Below are positions 1 to 7,894 of a stretch of DNA of 37,034 nt, piece by piece; position 1 is the stretch's first letter; each line of letters opens with the position of its first letter. Both the position numbers and the translations under genes were made by a program. The notes beneath the pieces were generated by a model. The model had not been told where the DNA came from. It saw only the letters and a program-made list of their open reading frames with translations, and made no database searches. The DNA is from CAZEJS01 sp964512645 (GTDB lineage Bacteria; Actinomycetota; Geothermincolia; Fen-727; Anoxymicrobiaceae): assembly GCA_964512645.1 (NCBI GenBank), contig CAZEJS010000028.1:1-37034 (forward strand), read 5' to 3'.

Positions 1-107
1 CTATTTCAAGCGATTCTTTGTAAGGGGAGCAAGCAACAAGTGTTCAAGATGAGTTTGAGGCCAATATTGGATGCAACCTCAATCTTGGAGAGTGATGGCC
101 TTTCAGG

Positions 108-311
108 TCAAAGTGACCGCGGCATCAGCGGGGAATTTACAACGGGTCGTGGGCGTGACCGCATTTCAAGCAAAGTGGGGTAAACAATTTTGGTCGCATG
201 CGGGAAAACTAGGTCCCCGAAGCAAAAATCAAGTTGCATGTCTACTCGTGCTTCATCTACATAGCCTTTGAACTTGACGCGAACTCCCGGATACTCGCCA
301 GATTTCCTTTT
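108..311 (-). pseudogene. Remnant of AbiEii-type nucleotidyltransferase toxin
   Basis: Reading leftward directly after the antitoxin stop, in the same frame, about 45 codons (302 down to about 165) match the central part of AbiEii/AbiGii toxins: an EYPGVRVKFKG stretch, then ARVDMQLD, FGDLVFP and YPTLL. In intact toxins this block follows about 110 residues holding the nucleotidyltransferase motifs; here that part is absent. The ATG that overlaps the antitoxin stop, the usual coupled toxin start, opens only a 20-codon reading frame in another phase. After YPTLL the homology fades and a stop occurs at 108-110. The toxin is therefore broken at both ends and should be inactive. Homology is from memory of the family; an alignment would settle the limits. 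Confidence 0.75.
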
Positions 312-917
312 TCATAGCAGTGTCTCCAGGTAGGGCGTCATGGTCTTCTCGACCTTACGTATCCTTGCGTATTTCAAGAGTTCTCTCAGATTGAAGTCTG
401 AACGGCTGTGATAGGACTTCAGGGCATCAATGGCGACATCGACGCCGATCTTGTTGCGGAACTTGAAGCAATCGGCAATCGTTTTCGCTGGTCCATATAT
501 CGGCACTTTAACTCTGTCGAGTTTGTGTCTCTCGATTCCTTCGCTGTAGGCTTCCCCCGAGAACCAGAATATCCGTGTCGGAGGGTAGTCAATCCGGGGT
601 TTTTCTGTACCGGGCTTAAGCGCGACACAGACCTCGTGGGGAATCTCGACAGTCAGTTGATGGAAAGCAAGGGCGGAGATGAGGCAGACAACACCTTTCG
701 GAATCCTGTAGCTGACCGTGACCAGGTCTGGGTTCGAAAGCGGAGGCAGCGAAGACAGCCGAAACAGACCTCGGCTGACTTGCTCGACAACTCCCTCATC
801 TCGCATTGCATATAGAGTGCGCGGATGGATTCCAGAGGACAGCGCTTCCTTTGTTGCCAGCATTCCCCCGTGCTTACGGAAGATTTGTTCTGCTTCCCTT
901 TTCGCTTTCTCGCTCAT
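312..917 (-). CDS. AbiEi-family type IV antitoxin / transcriptional regulator
   Basis: A 201-residue protein with the AbiEi layout. An N-terminal winged-helix segment (about residues 1-60, containing GGMLATKEALSSGI and HPRTLYAMRDEG) is followed by a C-terminal antitoxin domain with LISALAFHQLT, a PTRIFWFSG strand and YGPAKTIADCFKFRNKIG. In known AbiE systems this protein represses its own promoter and neutralises the nucleotidyltransferase toxin. I chose the ATG at 917 over an upstream in-frame ATG because the family begins here and a promoter and inverted repeat lie immediately upstream. No Shine-Dalgarno is visible, so the transcript may have almost no leader. The partner toxin downstream is only a remnant, leaving a solitary antitoxin. 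Local GC is lower than in neighbouring genes, suggesting acquisition by transfer. Confidence 0.85.
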   Translation of the reverse strand: MSEKAKREAEQIFRKHGGMLATKEALSSGIHPRTLYAMRDEGVVEQVSRGLFRLSSLPPLSNPDLVTVSYRIPKGVVCLISALAFHQLTVEIPHEVCVALKPGTEKPRIDYPPTRIFWFSGEAYSEGIERHKLDRVKVPIYGPAKTIADCFKFRNKIGVDVAIDALKSYHSRSDFNLRELLKYARIRKVEKTMTPYLETLL

Positions 918-1245
918 GATGTGGATAATATTACCACAATATAGGTCATATTTTAAAATAATTTTATCCATACTGGCAACGATGCTGAATGGACGGACGG
1001 ATGATCTGTTGGCGGACACCTGAAGTTCGTGTAGAGGGCGCCGGGCTGGTTATTCTGCCAAAATGAAGGAAGTAAGCCCCCGCTATGCAGTGGCCAGCTT
1101 CAATGCAAAGAGTACCCGAGGGTGCAGAAATCAACAGCTCCAAGGCATTTCAAGCCGACAGGTCCAAAACATATATGGATAGAACCAAAAGGCAAAGAGG
1201 CGGGCAGGAGAGAATCGGACTCAGTGAGCGAAGCGGAGGTCAACG
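918..1245. other. Intergenic stretch, no gene recognised
   Basis: Apart from the antitoxin promoter at the left and the ribosome-binding site of the next gene (GGAGGT, 1235-1240), I see no coding sequence with a plausible start signal. Base composition changes here from AT-rich to the GC-rich background, marking the right limit of the transferred AbiE remnant. Confidence 0.5.
921..937 (-). promoter_or_regulatory. Inverted repeat overlapping antitoxin -10 (putative autoregulatory operator)
   Basis: GTGG-A-TAATATTA-CCAC is a near-perfect palindrome. On the minus strand it contains TGGTAATAT (936-928), an extended -10 element ending 10 nt before the antitoxin ATG. AbiEi proteins are known to bind inverted repeats in their own promoters, so this is a plausible operator. 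The promoter position implies a leader of only a few nucleotides. Confidence 0.5.
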
Positions 1246-1848
1246 TTGGCGGACACATGGATCATCGACATCACGCACTACGGGCGCGACAAGGCGTCCA
1301 TATGGGACATCCCTCCGCATGCCAGGAGACTTGCCGAGTACTTCGGCTCCATCGTCGGCGCGGCTACGCTGGCGGCGCCGGGCGTGGCTGTGCATACCGC
1401 ACTTCGGTGCAGGCGCCGCCCCGGCAGAAGGCCGTGTCCGGGGCATATCGTTGCCGAGCGGTTCGAGGTGCCTCCCGAGATCGAGTGGTCGTGCTCCAGT
1501 TGCGGTGACAGGGGGGTCATCAGGAACTGGCGAGGGACAGGGTGGGATCTATCCAGGAAGGGCGGATCCGAGGATAACGGGGAGCAGCGCCTCACCGTCA
1601 GGCTGTCCGCCGAGCAGTTCGGCGCGCTGCGAAAAGAGAGCGTCGCTTTCGACGCGGATTGTGAGCGGATAATATTGGGCGCGGTGACGACAAGCAACGG
1701 AATCGAGATCAACGGCAGCTTCGACGAACTGGATTACTTCCTGGAATGCCTGGCCGCCGAAGCGAACCACGAGACCAATTCCGCGAGGCGAAAACTGCTG
1801 GATTCCGCCTACGACGTGATTCAAGAGGAAACGGACGCGCAGGCGTGA
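1246..1848 (+). CDS. Conserved hypothetical protein with Cys-rich CPG/CSSCGD motif
   Basis: A 200-residue soluble protein starting at TTG 1246, with a strong GGAGGT five bases upstream. It opens with ADTWIIDITHY. A basic Cys segment CRRRPGRRPCPG (about 74-85) is followed by CSSCGD (about 102-107), which together could form a zinc-binding knuckle with two pairs of cysteines. A WRGTGWDLS motif comes next. The C-terminal half (about 120-195) looks like a separate helical domain ending in an EANHETNSARRKLLDS helix. I have seen similar proteins annotated only as hypothetical; no function is assigned. It stands alone, convergent with the acyltransferase. Confidence 0.8.
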   Translation: MADTWIIDITHYGRDKASIWDIPPHARRLAEYFGSIVGAATLAAPGVAVHTALRCRRRPGRRPCPGHIVAERFEVPPEIEWSCSSCGDRGVIRNWRGTGWDLSRKGGSEDNGEQRLTVRLSAEQFGALRKESVAFDADCERIILGAVTTSNGIEINGSFDELDYFLECLAAEANHETNSARRKLLDSAYDVIQEETDAQA

Positions 1849-1934
1849 CGGGGTTCTTGACCCGGCGGCCGACAGTGCCGAAAGGCCAGGTGTTCTAAGC
1901 CCCGTTGCAGAGACGGCCGACGCGCCGCCGCCGA

Positions 1935-2669
1935 TCAGGCCTCTCCGCAGAGGCGCGCGATGGAGGAGCGAACCTCCTCCAGGAGCTCGTCTTTCCGCTC
2001 GAGTGTGAACCGCGAGGCGTCGATGGGCTCGCCTATCTCGATCTCCACCTGCCGGTCGAGGTGGAAGTCGAGCGTCTTGGGGGGCAGCACATTCTCCGTG
2101 CCCTGTATGCCCACCGGGATGATCGTCGCGCCGGATTCGATGGCCATTATCACCCCGCCTTTTTTGAACGGGCCCAGGCGGCCGGTGCGGGAGCGCGTCC
2201 CTTCCGGGGAGATCCAGAGCACTATGCCGCTCTCCATCTTCTCCCGCGCCGCGGCGAGGTCTTTCTTGGCCTGCTCGAGGTCGGAGCGGTCAACAGACAC
2301 GAACTCGCCCGCCTTCATCCCCCTGCCCCACAGGGGAACGCGGAACAGCTCCTTCTTGGTAAGCATCCGGATACTGCCGGGGATGGCAAGGACCATCAGC
2401 GGTATGTCGTAGTGGCTCCGGTGGTTGGACATGACGATGTAAGGGGTGCCCGGGCGCAGCTCGAGGCGGTGGGGGTCCCGCACCTCGTAGCGAATCCGGA
2501 CGGCGCCGACCAGCCTGCCGGCCCACCACCTGAGCCACCTGTCACCGAACTCGCGCGGGTACCCGCCCCGGAAATACACGCGACAGAGGACTATCAACGT
2601 GATGCGCAAGGTGGCGTACACGGTGACCAGCAGTATCCACAGTTTCTTGAAGATATTGGCGCGCATCAT
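1935..2669 (-). CDS. 1-acyl-sn-glycerol-3-phosphate acyltransferase (PlsC family)
   Basis: A 244-residue membrane-associated acyltransferase that would transfer a fatty acyl group to lysophosphatidate or a similar acceptor in phospholipid synthesis. Residues 8-32 form an N-terminal hydrophobic anchor. The catalytic NHRSHYD motif gives His83-x4-Asp88, the acceptor-binding EGTRS motif is at 156-160, and a PVGI motif is near 185-188. These are the family signature blocks at normal spacing and length. Two consecutive ATGs (2669 and 2666) follow GGGGGAGG, so the second may be the true start. Substrate identity cannot be read from sequence, because these genomes often have several PlsC paralogues. 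The neighbour upstream is hemolysin III in the same orientation, separated by about 190 bp. Confidence 0.9.
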   Translation of the reverse strand: MMRANIFKKLWILLVTVYATLRITLIVLCRVYFRGGYPREFGDRWLRWWAGRLVGAVRIRYEVRDPHRLELRPGTPYIVMSNHRSHYDIPLMVLAIPGSIRMLTKKELFRVPLWGRGMKAGEFVSVDRSDLEQAKKDLAAAREKMESGIVLWISPEGTRSRTGRLGPFKKGGVIMAIESGATIIPVGIQGTENVLPPKTLDFHLDRQVEIEIGEPIDASRFTLERKDELLEEVRSSIARLCGEA

Positions 2670-2861
2670 CCTCCCCCGGTCAGACTGTCCGCCCTCAGGA
2701 GAGTATTGTACACGTACGGAGCGGAATTCCGCCCGAGTGAGAGCCGGGCCGGCCTTCCGCTCCCGTCGCCGGCGGACGGCCCGGAGGCACGCCCGCGGCG
2801 CCGCTCGATAGGACTCGCCCCCCCTGGGCGCAAGTCGGCGCTCCAGAGGCGCCGGCGCTCC

Positions 2862-3524
2862 TTACAGCACGTAAAAGACCACACACGCCAGGTGCAGGAC
2901 GCTGCCCAGCAGCGTGAACAGGTGGAACGCCGAATGGGCGAAAGGCGTCTTCCTGCCGATGCCGTAGAGGACCGAGCCGGCCGTGTAAGAGACTCCCCCG
3001 GCTACGATGAGCACGGAGCCCCCGACCCCCAGCGCGCGGTATCCGGGAACCGCCGCCACGGCGCCCAGCCACCCGAGGACTATGTAGCAGGTCATCGAGA
3101 AATGCCGGTACCTCTCGAGGTCGATGGCGGTCAGGGCCACCGCCAGCGCGGTCACACCCCACTCCAGCGCGAACACCGTCCAGGCGACGGCGGCGTTCTC
3201 GTGCCGCACCGCCACGAGCATGACCACCGTGTAAGTGCCGGCTATGTATATGTAGATGGTGCAGTGGTCGATCACCTGGAAGGCGCGCTTGGCCATGGAA
3301 TCCGGCAGGCCGTGGTAGATGCTGGAAGCGGTGTAGAGAAGGATCATCGAAAGCGAGTAGACCAGCGAGGCGAATATCTCCAGCGGCCCGTCCGCCAGCA
3401 GGAGGCACCACACCAGCGCGACGACGCCAAGAAAGGCGCCCACCACGTGTGAAGCCACATGGACCGCTTCCTCGCTGCGCGTGTAGCGCGGTATCTCCCT
3501 GTCTTCGAGCGGGGTTCTCTTCAT
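2862..3524 (-). CDS. Hemolysin III / PAQR-family integral membrane protein
   Basis: A 220-residue protein with about seven hydrophobic segments and the conserved residues of the hemolysin III (YqfA/PAQR) family: an early EEAVHVASHVVGAFLG segment, SSIYHGLPD in the second or third helix, DHCTIYIYIAGTYT, and a late HSAFHLFTLLGSVLH segment whose histidines would complete a metal site. The family is related to adiponectin receptors and thought to contain metal-dependent hydrolases; the bacterial role is not settled. I chose the ATG at 3524, preceded by AGGTG seven bases upstream, over an in-frame GTG at 3566 that has its purine tract touching the codon. Confidence 0.88.
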   Translation of the reverse strand: MKRTPLEDREIPRYTRSEEAVHVASHVVGAFLGVVALVWCLLLADGPLEIFASLVYSLSMILLYTASSIYHGLPDSMAKRAFQVIDHCTIYIYIAGTYTVVMLVAVRHENAAVAWTVFALEWGVTALAVALTAIDLERYRHFSMTCYIVLGWLGAVAAVPGYRALGVGGSVLIVAGGVSYTAGSVLYGIGRKTPFAHSAFHLFTLLGSVLHLACVVFYVL

Positions 3525-3751
3525 ACTGGCGCACCTGTCATGTTCCGGCCGTACGGGGCGCGTCACTCCTCATTTCCACAGCGCTTCTTGTCCGGCCGCG
3601 GCGCGGAGCCGGACACGGCGGCGTCACCCGCCAGGCCGGGTCGCCAGCGCTCCGCTCCGGCGTTGGGGGTGGAGCCATAAATGCAAGGGGCCGGGCCATG
3701 CCCCCGCACTTCGCGCGAGGACCGGGCCCGGCCCGGTGGTGCGCGAACGGC

Positions 3752-4366
3752 TCAGTCTTCCTCTGCCGACCGGTCGTAGGCCTCGATGACCTTGAGTATC
3801 CGTTTCTTCTCGCGGCGCGCCTTCATCCTGCGGTGGACGAACCTCAGGACCAGCAGCGCGATGCCCGCGGCCGGCGCGGCGAGTTTCGCCTGCTCGAGGA
3901 GCTCCCTGGCCTGTTCCTGGCGCCCCTCGGCTTCTTTTTTGGCCAGCTCCTGCATCGCCTCGACCTCGGCCTTCATGGCCTCGCTGTTCTTTTTCATCTG
4001 GTTCATTATCTCTTCGGTGGTCTTCTTCATCTCCTTGGCCGCCGGGGCCGCGACGGCCGCGCCGATGCCGATAATTATGCCGCCGATGACCAGGAATCCA
4101 CCTACGACGATGAGCGCGGAGAGCCACGGCTTGTTGAGCCCGGCGTTCACCGCGAGGATGACCACCGCGATTATGTACAGGGACGCGAGGAATGCGACAA
4201 CCATGCCGAGCAGGGAAACGCCGACACCCGCGCCCAGCTTCTTTCCCTGCGCTCTGGTCTTTTTCTTGATCTCAGGGCTGTTGAGCGCGGCAAGCTGCTC
4301 CTTCATGCCGTTGCCGAGCTCTGTCATGCGATCAAGGCGCTGCTTGATCTCCTGCATACTGCTCAC
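3752..4366 (-). CDS. Membrane protein with holin-like transmembrane pair and coiled coil
   Basis: A 204-residue protein. An N-terminal amphipathic helix (SSMQEIKQRLDRM) leads into two long hydrophobic segments (about residues 45-75 and 82-112). A strongly charged coiled coil follows (about 113-165, rich in Lys/Glu/Met), then a third hydrophobic stretch (about 165-180) and a basic tail. The paired helices resemble the phage-holin/YqjE superfamily (PF07332-like), but it lies among chromosomal genes with no phage context, so a lytic role is not implied. The GTG start at 4366 is preferred because an AAAGGGGGA tract lies six bases upstream; ATG 4357 is an alternative. A TGATAATAT extended -10-like sequence lies near 4440-4450. 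Confidence 0.65.
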   Translation of the reverse strand: MSSMQEIKQRLDRMTELGNGMKEQLAALNSPEIKKKTRAQGKKLGAGVGVSLLGMVVAFLASLYIIAVVILAVNAGLNKPWLSALIVVGGFLVIGGIIIGIGAAVAAPAAKEMKKTTEEIMNQMKKNSEAMKAEVEAMQELAKKEAEGRQEQARELLEQAKLAAPAAGIALLVLRFVHRRMKARREKKRILKVIEAYDRSAEED

Positions 4367-4467
4367 CAGACGTCCCCCTTTCGAAACCGCCGGACCTCCC
4401 CGGCCGGAGGTGCCGTTCGGGGCCCGAGCCACGATATCGGTATATTATCACCTATTCCGTCGAGTTC

Positions 4468-5922
4468 TCACAGAGCGGGCGGGCGCAGAGGCGGGATGGA
4501 GCCAGGGCGCAGGGCGTCCCACGGCCGGGCGTTTTCGAGCTGCCCGGCCAGCCTGAACAGGGTGCCTTCATCGCCATACCTGCCGGTGAACATCGTGCCC
4601 ACCGGGAGTCCGGCGGCGTTCCAGTGTAGAGGTACCGACATCGCCGGGAGGCCGGTGAAGTTCGCTATGGCGGTGAACGGGACCACGGTGGAAGCGCGCA
4701 GCAGGCTCGCCATCGGGTTGTCGGGCGGGGCCTCGAAGATGCCCAGCGGGTAAGGAGGTTCGGTTATGGTCGGTGTGAGGATCGCGTCGTAAGGGGCGAA
4801 AAGCCGGGCAACCGTCCGGGACATGGCCTGCAGCGCGGTTACCGCGAGCAGGTAATCGGGGGCGGCGATCTGTTTGCCGAGCGTGTGCATCGTCCAGGTC
4901 AGCGGCTCGAACGCCTCCTCTTTCGGCTCCGAGCCCGTTACCAGTGCCATGGATTTGATCGTCCACGAGGCCCCGGCGAGGTAGATGCAGATGAACGCCT
5001 GGGTGACGGTATCCGCGTCGAGCTCCACGGTCAGCTCCTCGACGTCGTGGCCCAGCGACTCGCAGAGCGATGCGGCGCTCTTCGCGGCCTCCACGCAGTC
5101 CCGGTGCACTTCTACCGGCGTGGGTGACTCCGTCACCAGGGCTATCCTGAGCCGCCCCGGGTCCCTGCCGACTTCTTCGGCGTACGGGCGCTCGGGAGGA
5201 GGGGGATAGTAGGGGTCGCCGGGCGCCGGCCCGCACGTCGTGTCGAGGAGCGCGGCGCTGTCGCGCACTGACCGTGTCACGGCGTGCTCGACGACAAGGC
5301 CGCTCATCACGTCTCCGACGTCGGGGGCCATGGTGTTGCGCGCCCTCGTCGGCCGCAGGCCGAAGATCCCGCAGCAGGAGGCGGGTATCCGTATCGACCC
5401 GCCGGCGTCGTTAGCATGGGCCATGGGGACGATTCCCGCGGCTACCGCCGCCGCGGACCCGCCGCTGGAGCCCCCGGTGCTCAGCGAGAGGTCCCACGGG
5501 TTGTGGCAGGCGCCGAACAGCTCCGGCTCGCTCGCGGGGAGGATGCCGAACTCCGACGCGTTCGTTTTGCCCATTACCAGCAGTCCGGCGTCCTTGTAGC
5601 GCTCGACCATCGCGCTGTCGTGGTCCGGGACGTAGTCCCTGAGGAAACGGGAGGCGCAGGTAAGGGGTACGCCGGCGTACGCGGCCGTCAGGTCCTTGAG
5701 CAGGAACGGTACGCCGCGGAAGGGACCTTCGGGGACCGGGCCGGACGCGGAGTCGCGCGCGATGTCGTACATCGGCCGCACCACGGCGTTCAAACGCGGG
5801 TTAATCGCTTCGGACCGCGCGATCGCCGCCTCCACCAGTTCGACGGGTTTGACTTCACCTGCGCGGACGAGCGCGGCTTGAGACGTCGCGTCCATCCAGG
5901 CGGTCTCATCGACGAGTGCCAT
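4468..5922 (-). CDS. Amidase (amidase-signature family)
   Basis: A 484-residue hydrolase of the amidase-signature family, which cleaves carboxamide bonds with a Ser-cisSer-Lys triad. The triad is visible: Lys76 in PFLLKDLTA, Ser152 in the GGSSGGS loop and Ser176 in NDAGGSIRIPAS. The sequence flavour (PLTCASRF, HDSAMVERYK, PTRARNT) is closest in my recollection to 6-aminohexanoate-cyclic-dimer hydrolase-type amidases rather than GatA, and no gatB or gatC is adjacent. Actual substrate is unknown. The ATG at 5922 is chosen because GGGGAGG lies five bases upstream and the family begins here. TATAAT on the minus strand (5967-5962) supplies a likely -10. Confidence 0.9.
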   Translation of the reverse strand: MALVDETAWMDATSQAALVRAGEVKPVELVEAAIARSEAINPRLNAVVRPMYDIARDSASGPVPEGPFRGVPFLLKDLTAAYAGVPLTCASRFLRDYVPDHDSAMVERYKDAGLLVMGKTNASEFGILPASEPELFGACHNPWDLSLSTGGSSGGSAAAVAAGIVPMAHANDAGGSIRIPASCCGIFGLRPTRARNTMAPDVGDVMSGLVVEHAVTRSVRDSAALLDTTCGPAPGDPYYPPPPERPYAEEVGRDPGRLRIALVTESPTPVEVHRDCVEAAKSAASLCESLGHDVEELTVELDADTVTQAFICIYLAGASWTIKSMALVTGSEPKEEAFEPLTWTMHTLGKQIAAPDYLLAVTALQAMSRTVARLFAPYDAILTPTITEPPYPLGIFEAPPDNPMASLLRASTVVPFTAIANFTGLPAMSVPLHWNAAGLPVGTMFTGRYGDEGTLFRLAGQLENARPWDALRPGSIPPLRPPAL

Positions 5923-5961
5923 GCCGACCTCCCCGGAAGATTTCGTTACCGGTACCCGCCG

Positions 5962-5967
5962 ATTATA
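5962..5967 (-). promoter_or_regulatory. -10 element of amidase promoter
   Basis: A perfect TATAAT on the minus strand, about 40 bases before the amidase ATG; no good -35 box is visible at 16-18 bases. Confidence 0.45.
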
Positions 5968-6142
5968 TGTTCCCGGGCAGCCGGCGGCCAGGAACCAGGG
6001 CAAGGCACTTCGGGCGGACACGTCTTTCCCGTTTTTCCTTCGCGGTTGCCGTTGGCACGGAAGTTCTGCCGCCCGCCGTCCGCGGCGGAACACGCCGGGC
6101 GGACTGGCCGGGGCTCGCGCCGGCCCTCCCTCGGGCGCGCGA

Positions 6143-6151
6143 TGTTAGAAT
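6143..6151 (+). promoter_or_regulatory. Extended -10 (TGTTAGAAT) upstream of zinc-ribbon gene
   Basis: TG-N-TAGAAT, 37 bases before the TTG start at 6189. The same extended hexamer precedes several other genes in the window. No convincing -35. Confidence 0.45.
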
Positions 6152-6188
6152 GGCAGCGTCTTGTGCTCTTAAAGTGGAGGTGGTCAGG

Positions 6189-6815
6189 TTGGCATTCTGT
6201 CCAAAGTGCGGAAACGATGTCGGCGACAGCAAGTTCTGTCCGTCCTGCGGATCGCCCGTGGAGGCGGCTCCCCCGCCCCCCGCTGCGGCGCAGGCCCCCA
6301 CGCCCCCCGGGGCATCGCCGGCTCCTCCGGGGATGCCGATGCCTCCTCCCGGGGTGCCTGCCGGAGCGCCTCCCGGAATGCCGCTCACGTCCCCGGCGGC
6401 AATGCCGGCCCGTGGAAAGCGCGAGAGCATGGGCGCCGTGATATGCGGCGTCGGTGGGATCGCCATGATGCTGGTGTGCGCGATCGGTTCGGCGCTTCCG
6501 TGGGTTTCCGTCTCGTTCATGGGGTTCAGCCAGACCAAGAACGGCCTGAGCGGTGACGGTGTCATCACCCTCATCACCGGCCTGCTGGCCCTGGCGTTCT
6601 TCGTGGTGGGGCTGGCAACCAGGTCCAGATGGCCGTTCATCGTGGCGCTGGTCATGACACTCATCACCTCAGCGATCGGCATCTACGACGCCGTGGACGT
6701 CAGCGGGACCGAGTTGGCCTCTGTTGGCATCGGGCTGTGGCTGGTGCTGGTATGCGGTGTCATCGGCGTGGGGTTGGCGATCGGCGGCATTGCATCGCCC
6801 AGGACCAGGGTGTGA
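6189..6815 (+). CDS. Zinc-ribbon, proline-rich multi-pass membrane protein
   Basis: A 208-residue protein with three parts. An N-terminal zinc ribbon (CPKCG at 4-8, CPSCG at 17-21) is followed by a long Pro/Ala/Gly/Met-rich linker (about 25-75). A membrane domain of four hydrophobic segments then runs from about 80 to 200. The TTG start at 6189 is supported by GGAGGT seven bases upstream and places the ribbon at the extreme N terminus, as in other zinc_ribbon_2 membrane proteins of Actinobacteria. Function unknown; the ribbon presumably faces the cytoplasm. It is followed after 30 bases by a small membrane protein, probably in one operon. Confidence 0.75.
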   Translation: MAFCPKCGNDVGDSKFCPSCGSPVEAAPPPPAAAQAPTPPGASPAPPGMPMPPPGVPAGAPPGMPLTSPAAMPARGKRESMGAVICGVGGIAMMLVCAIGSALPWVSVSFMGFSQTKNGLSGDGVITLITGLLALAFFVVGLATRSRWPFIVALVMTLITSAIGIYDAVDVSGTELASVGIGLWLVLVCGVIGVGLAIGGIASPRTRV

Positions 6816-6845
6816 GCATCTCCGGACGGGAAGGAGCGTGAACGG

Positions 6846-7040
6846 ATGGACGGCAACGATATGATGAAGTGGCTGAAGCGGCTTCCCCTGATGCACTTCG
6901 TCGAGGCGCTCATCGCCTGCAGGGCGGCGAAGAAGAGAGGGAAGAGCCCGGTGCTCTACTTCCTGCTGACACAGGTCTTCGGGGTGTTCGTGCTGGTCCC
7001 GCTCCTGCGCAAGCCGAAAGTCGGGACCCGCAAGGGGTAA
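6846..7040 (+). CDS. Small hypothetical membrane protein
   Basis: A 64-residue protein starting at ATG 6846 with AAGGAG nine bases upstream. It has one clear hydrophobic helix (about 38-54, LYFLLTQVFGVFVLVPLL) framed by basic residues, and a C-terminal KPKVGTRKG tail. It probably shares a transcript with the zinc-ribbon membrane protein just upstream. No family recognised. Confidence 0.6.
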   Translation: MDGNDMMKWLKRLPLMHFVEALIACRAAKKRGKSPVLYFLLTQVFGVFVLVPLLRKPKVGTRKG

Positions 7041-7050
7041 GGACCGCGGC

Positions 7051-7066
7051 GGGAGACTGTTCTCCC
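7051..7066 (+). terminator. Hairpin after small membrane protein gene
   Basis: GGGAGA-CTGT-TCTCCC, a perfect 6-bp stem eleven bases after the stop codon. There is no T-tract, so termination is only likely. Confidence 0.35.
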
Positions 7067-7083
7067 CCGGGAAGAACGCACGG

Positions 7084-7138
7084 CCGGCGCGGGGAGACGC
7101 GAGGGCGCCGCGAGCGTGGCGTGAGTACCGGCGCGGGG
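7084..7138. repeat. Left copy of 55-bp gap-flanking repeat
   Basis: These 55 bases are identical to 7239-7293 on the other side of the N run. The first and last 11 bases of the unit are themselves identical (CCGGCGCGGGG), so the sequence is a tandem array of 44-bp period. Confidence 0.95.
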
Positions 7139-7238
7139 NNNNNNNNNNNNNNNNNNNNNNNNNNNNNNNNNNNNNNNNNNNNNNNNNNNNNNNNNNNNNN
7201 NNNNNNNNNNNNNNNNNNNNNNNNNNNNNNNNNNNNNN
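7139..7238. other. Assembly gap (100 N)
   Basis: Exactly 100 unresolved bases, the conventional scaffold gap of unknown size, between two identical 55-bp contig ends. The true gap may be zero or negative, or may hold further 44-bp tandem units. It lies between convergent genes, so probably no gene is lost. Confidence 0.98.
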
Positions 7239-7293
7239 CCGGCGCGGGGAGACGCGAGGGCGCCGCGAGCGTGGCGTGAGTACCGGCGCGGGG
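7239..7293. repeat. Right copy of 55-bp gap-flanking repeat
   Basis: Identical to 7084-7138. It ends three bases from the stop codon of the lipoprotein gene on the minus strand. Confidence 0.95.
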
Positions 7294-7296
7294 CGG

Positions 7297-7704
7297 TTAC
7301 TGGTTGAGGCTGTTGGAAGCGAAGTAAGAGACCCTCCACTCGCCGGCTTCTTTCAGGACCACGAGGGGCAGGGTCTGAGATTTTCCTTCCGCGCTCATCT
7401 TCACCGTGATGATGGCCTTGGCGCCGTCCACCTCCGACTCCGTTATTCTCCAGGTGAGGTCAGCGGGCGGCCTCTCGGCCGTCAGCGCCTCCGACCATTG
7501 CTCCATGGTGAACCGCTTCCTGTCCTCGGCGCTCAACAACGCGTATGACGCTCTGGCGTCACCTTTCTTCATCTCCCGGAGCATCGACTCCACGGCCCGC
7601 CTGGGATCGCCGGCCCGGACCTCCCCGGAGCCGCATCCCGCCGCAAACGTTCCCAGGACGAGCAGCGCCGCGAGACATGAGACGGCCGTACGGGCTTTTT
7701 TCAA
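7297..7704 (-). CDS. Small secreted lipoprotein
   Basis: A 135-residue protein with a lipoprotein signal peptide: basic MKKAR, a hydrophobic core SCLAALLVLGTF, then AAGC with the lipidated Cys about position 24. The mature part (RAVESMLREMKKGDARASYALLS through WRVSYF) looks like an NTF2/DUF4878-type alpha+beta fold often found in exported actinobacterial lipoproteins. I prefer the TTG start at 7704, eight bases after AAGGGG, because it gives a canonical signal peptide; an in-frame GTG at 7713 has its purine tract touching the codon. A TATAAT on the minus strand (7751-7746) is a good -10. The 3' end lies next to the tandem repeat and gap. Confidence 0.75.
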   Translation of the reverse strand: MKKARTAVSCLAALLVLGTFAAGCGSGEVRAGDPRRAVESMLREMKKGDARASYALLSAEDRKRFTMEQWSEALTAERPPADLTWRITESEVDGAKAIITVKMSAEGKSQTLPLVVLKEAGEWRVSYFASNSLNQ

Positions 7705-7745
7705 CGGAGGCACCCCTTTTCCGGCAGGACGGACGTGCTGGTCGC

Positions 7746-7751
7746 ATTATA
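7746..7751 (-). promoter_or_regulatory. -10 element for lipoprotein gene
   Basis: TATAAT directly preceded by TG, about 41 bases before the lipoprotein start; no convincing -35. Confidence 0.4.
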
Positions 7752-7811
7752 CAGGGTTGGCGGCGACGAGGAGCTGCGCGCGGAGACAGAGCGCCCCTGC
7801 CCGCACCGCAC

Positions 7812-7840
7812 CTGACCGCGGGGTCGATTATGGATATAAT
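7812..7840 (+). promoter_or_regulatory. Promoter of the FMN oxidoreductase gene
   Basis: CTGACC (7812-7817), a 17-base spacer and perfect TATAAT (7835-7840) match the housekeeping sigma consensus well. Predicted start near 7847 leaves a leader of about 48 bases containing GGAAGG. Confidence 0.65.
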
Positions 7841-7894
7841 CTTGCGGACCGAGCATCGAGGCGCGGAAGCCTGAGTGGAGGAAGGGAAGGTCCA

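Noticed and set aside
1..1155. ATTTCAAGC occurring at 3-11, 163-171 and 1147-1155
   Set aside because: Nine-base matches without shared flanks; too short to call a repeat family or attachment site.
3752..4366. Holin of a prophage
   Set aside because: No phage genes nearby; holin-like hydrophobic pairs also occur in chromosomal YqjE-type proteins.
6846..7339. Open frames running through the N block
   Set aside because: Translation across unresolved bases is meaningless; the frame is an artefact of the gap.
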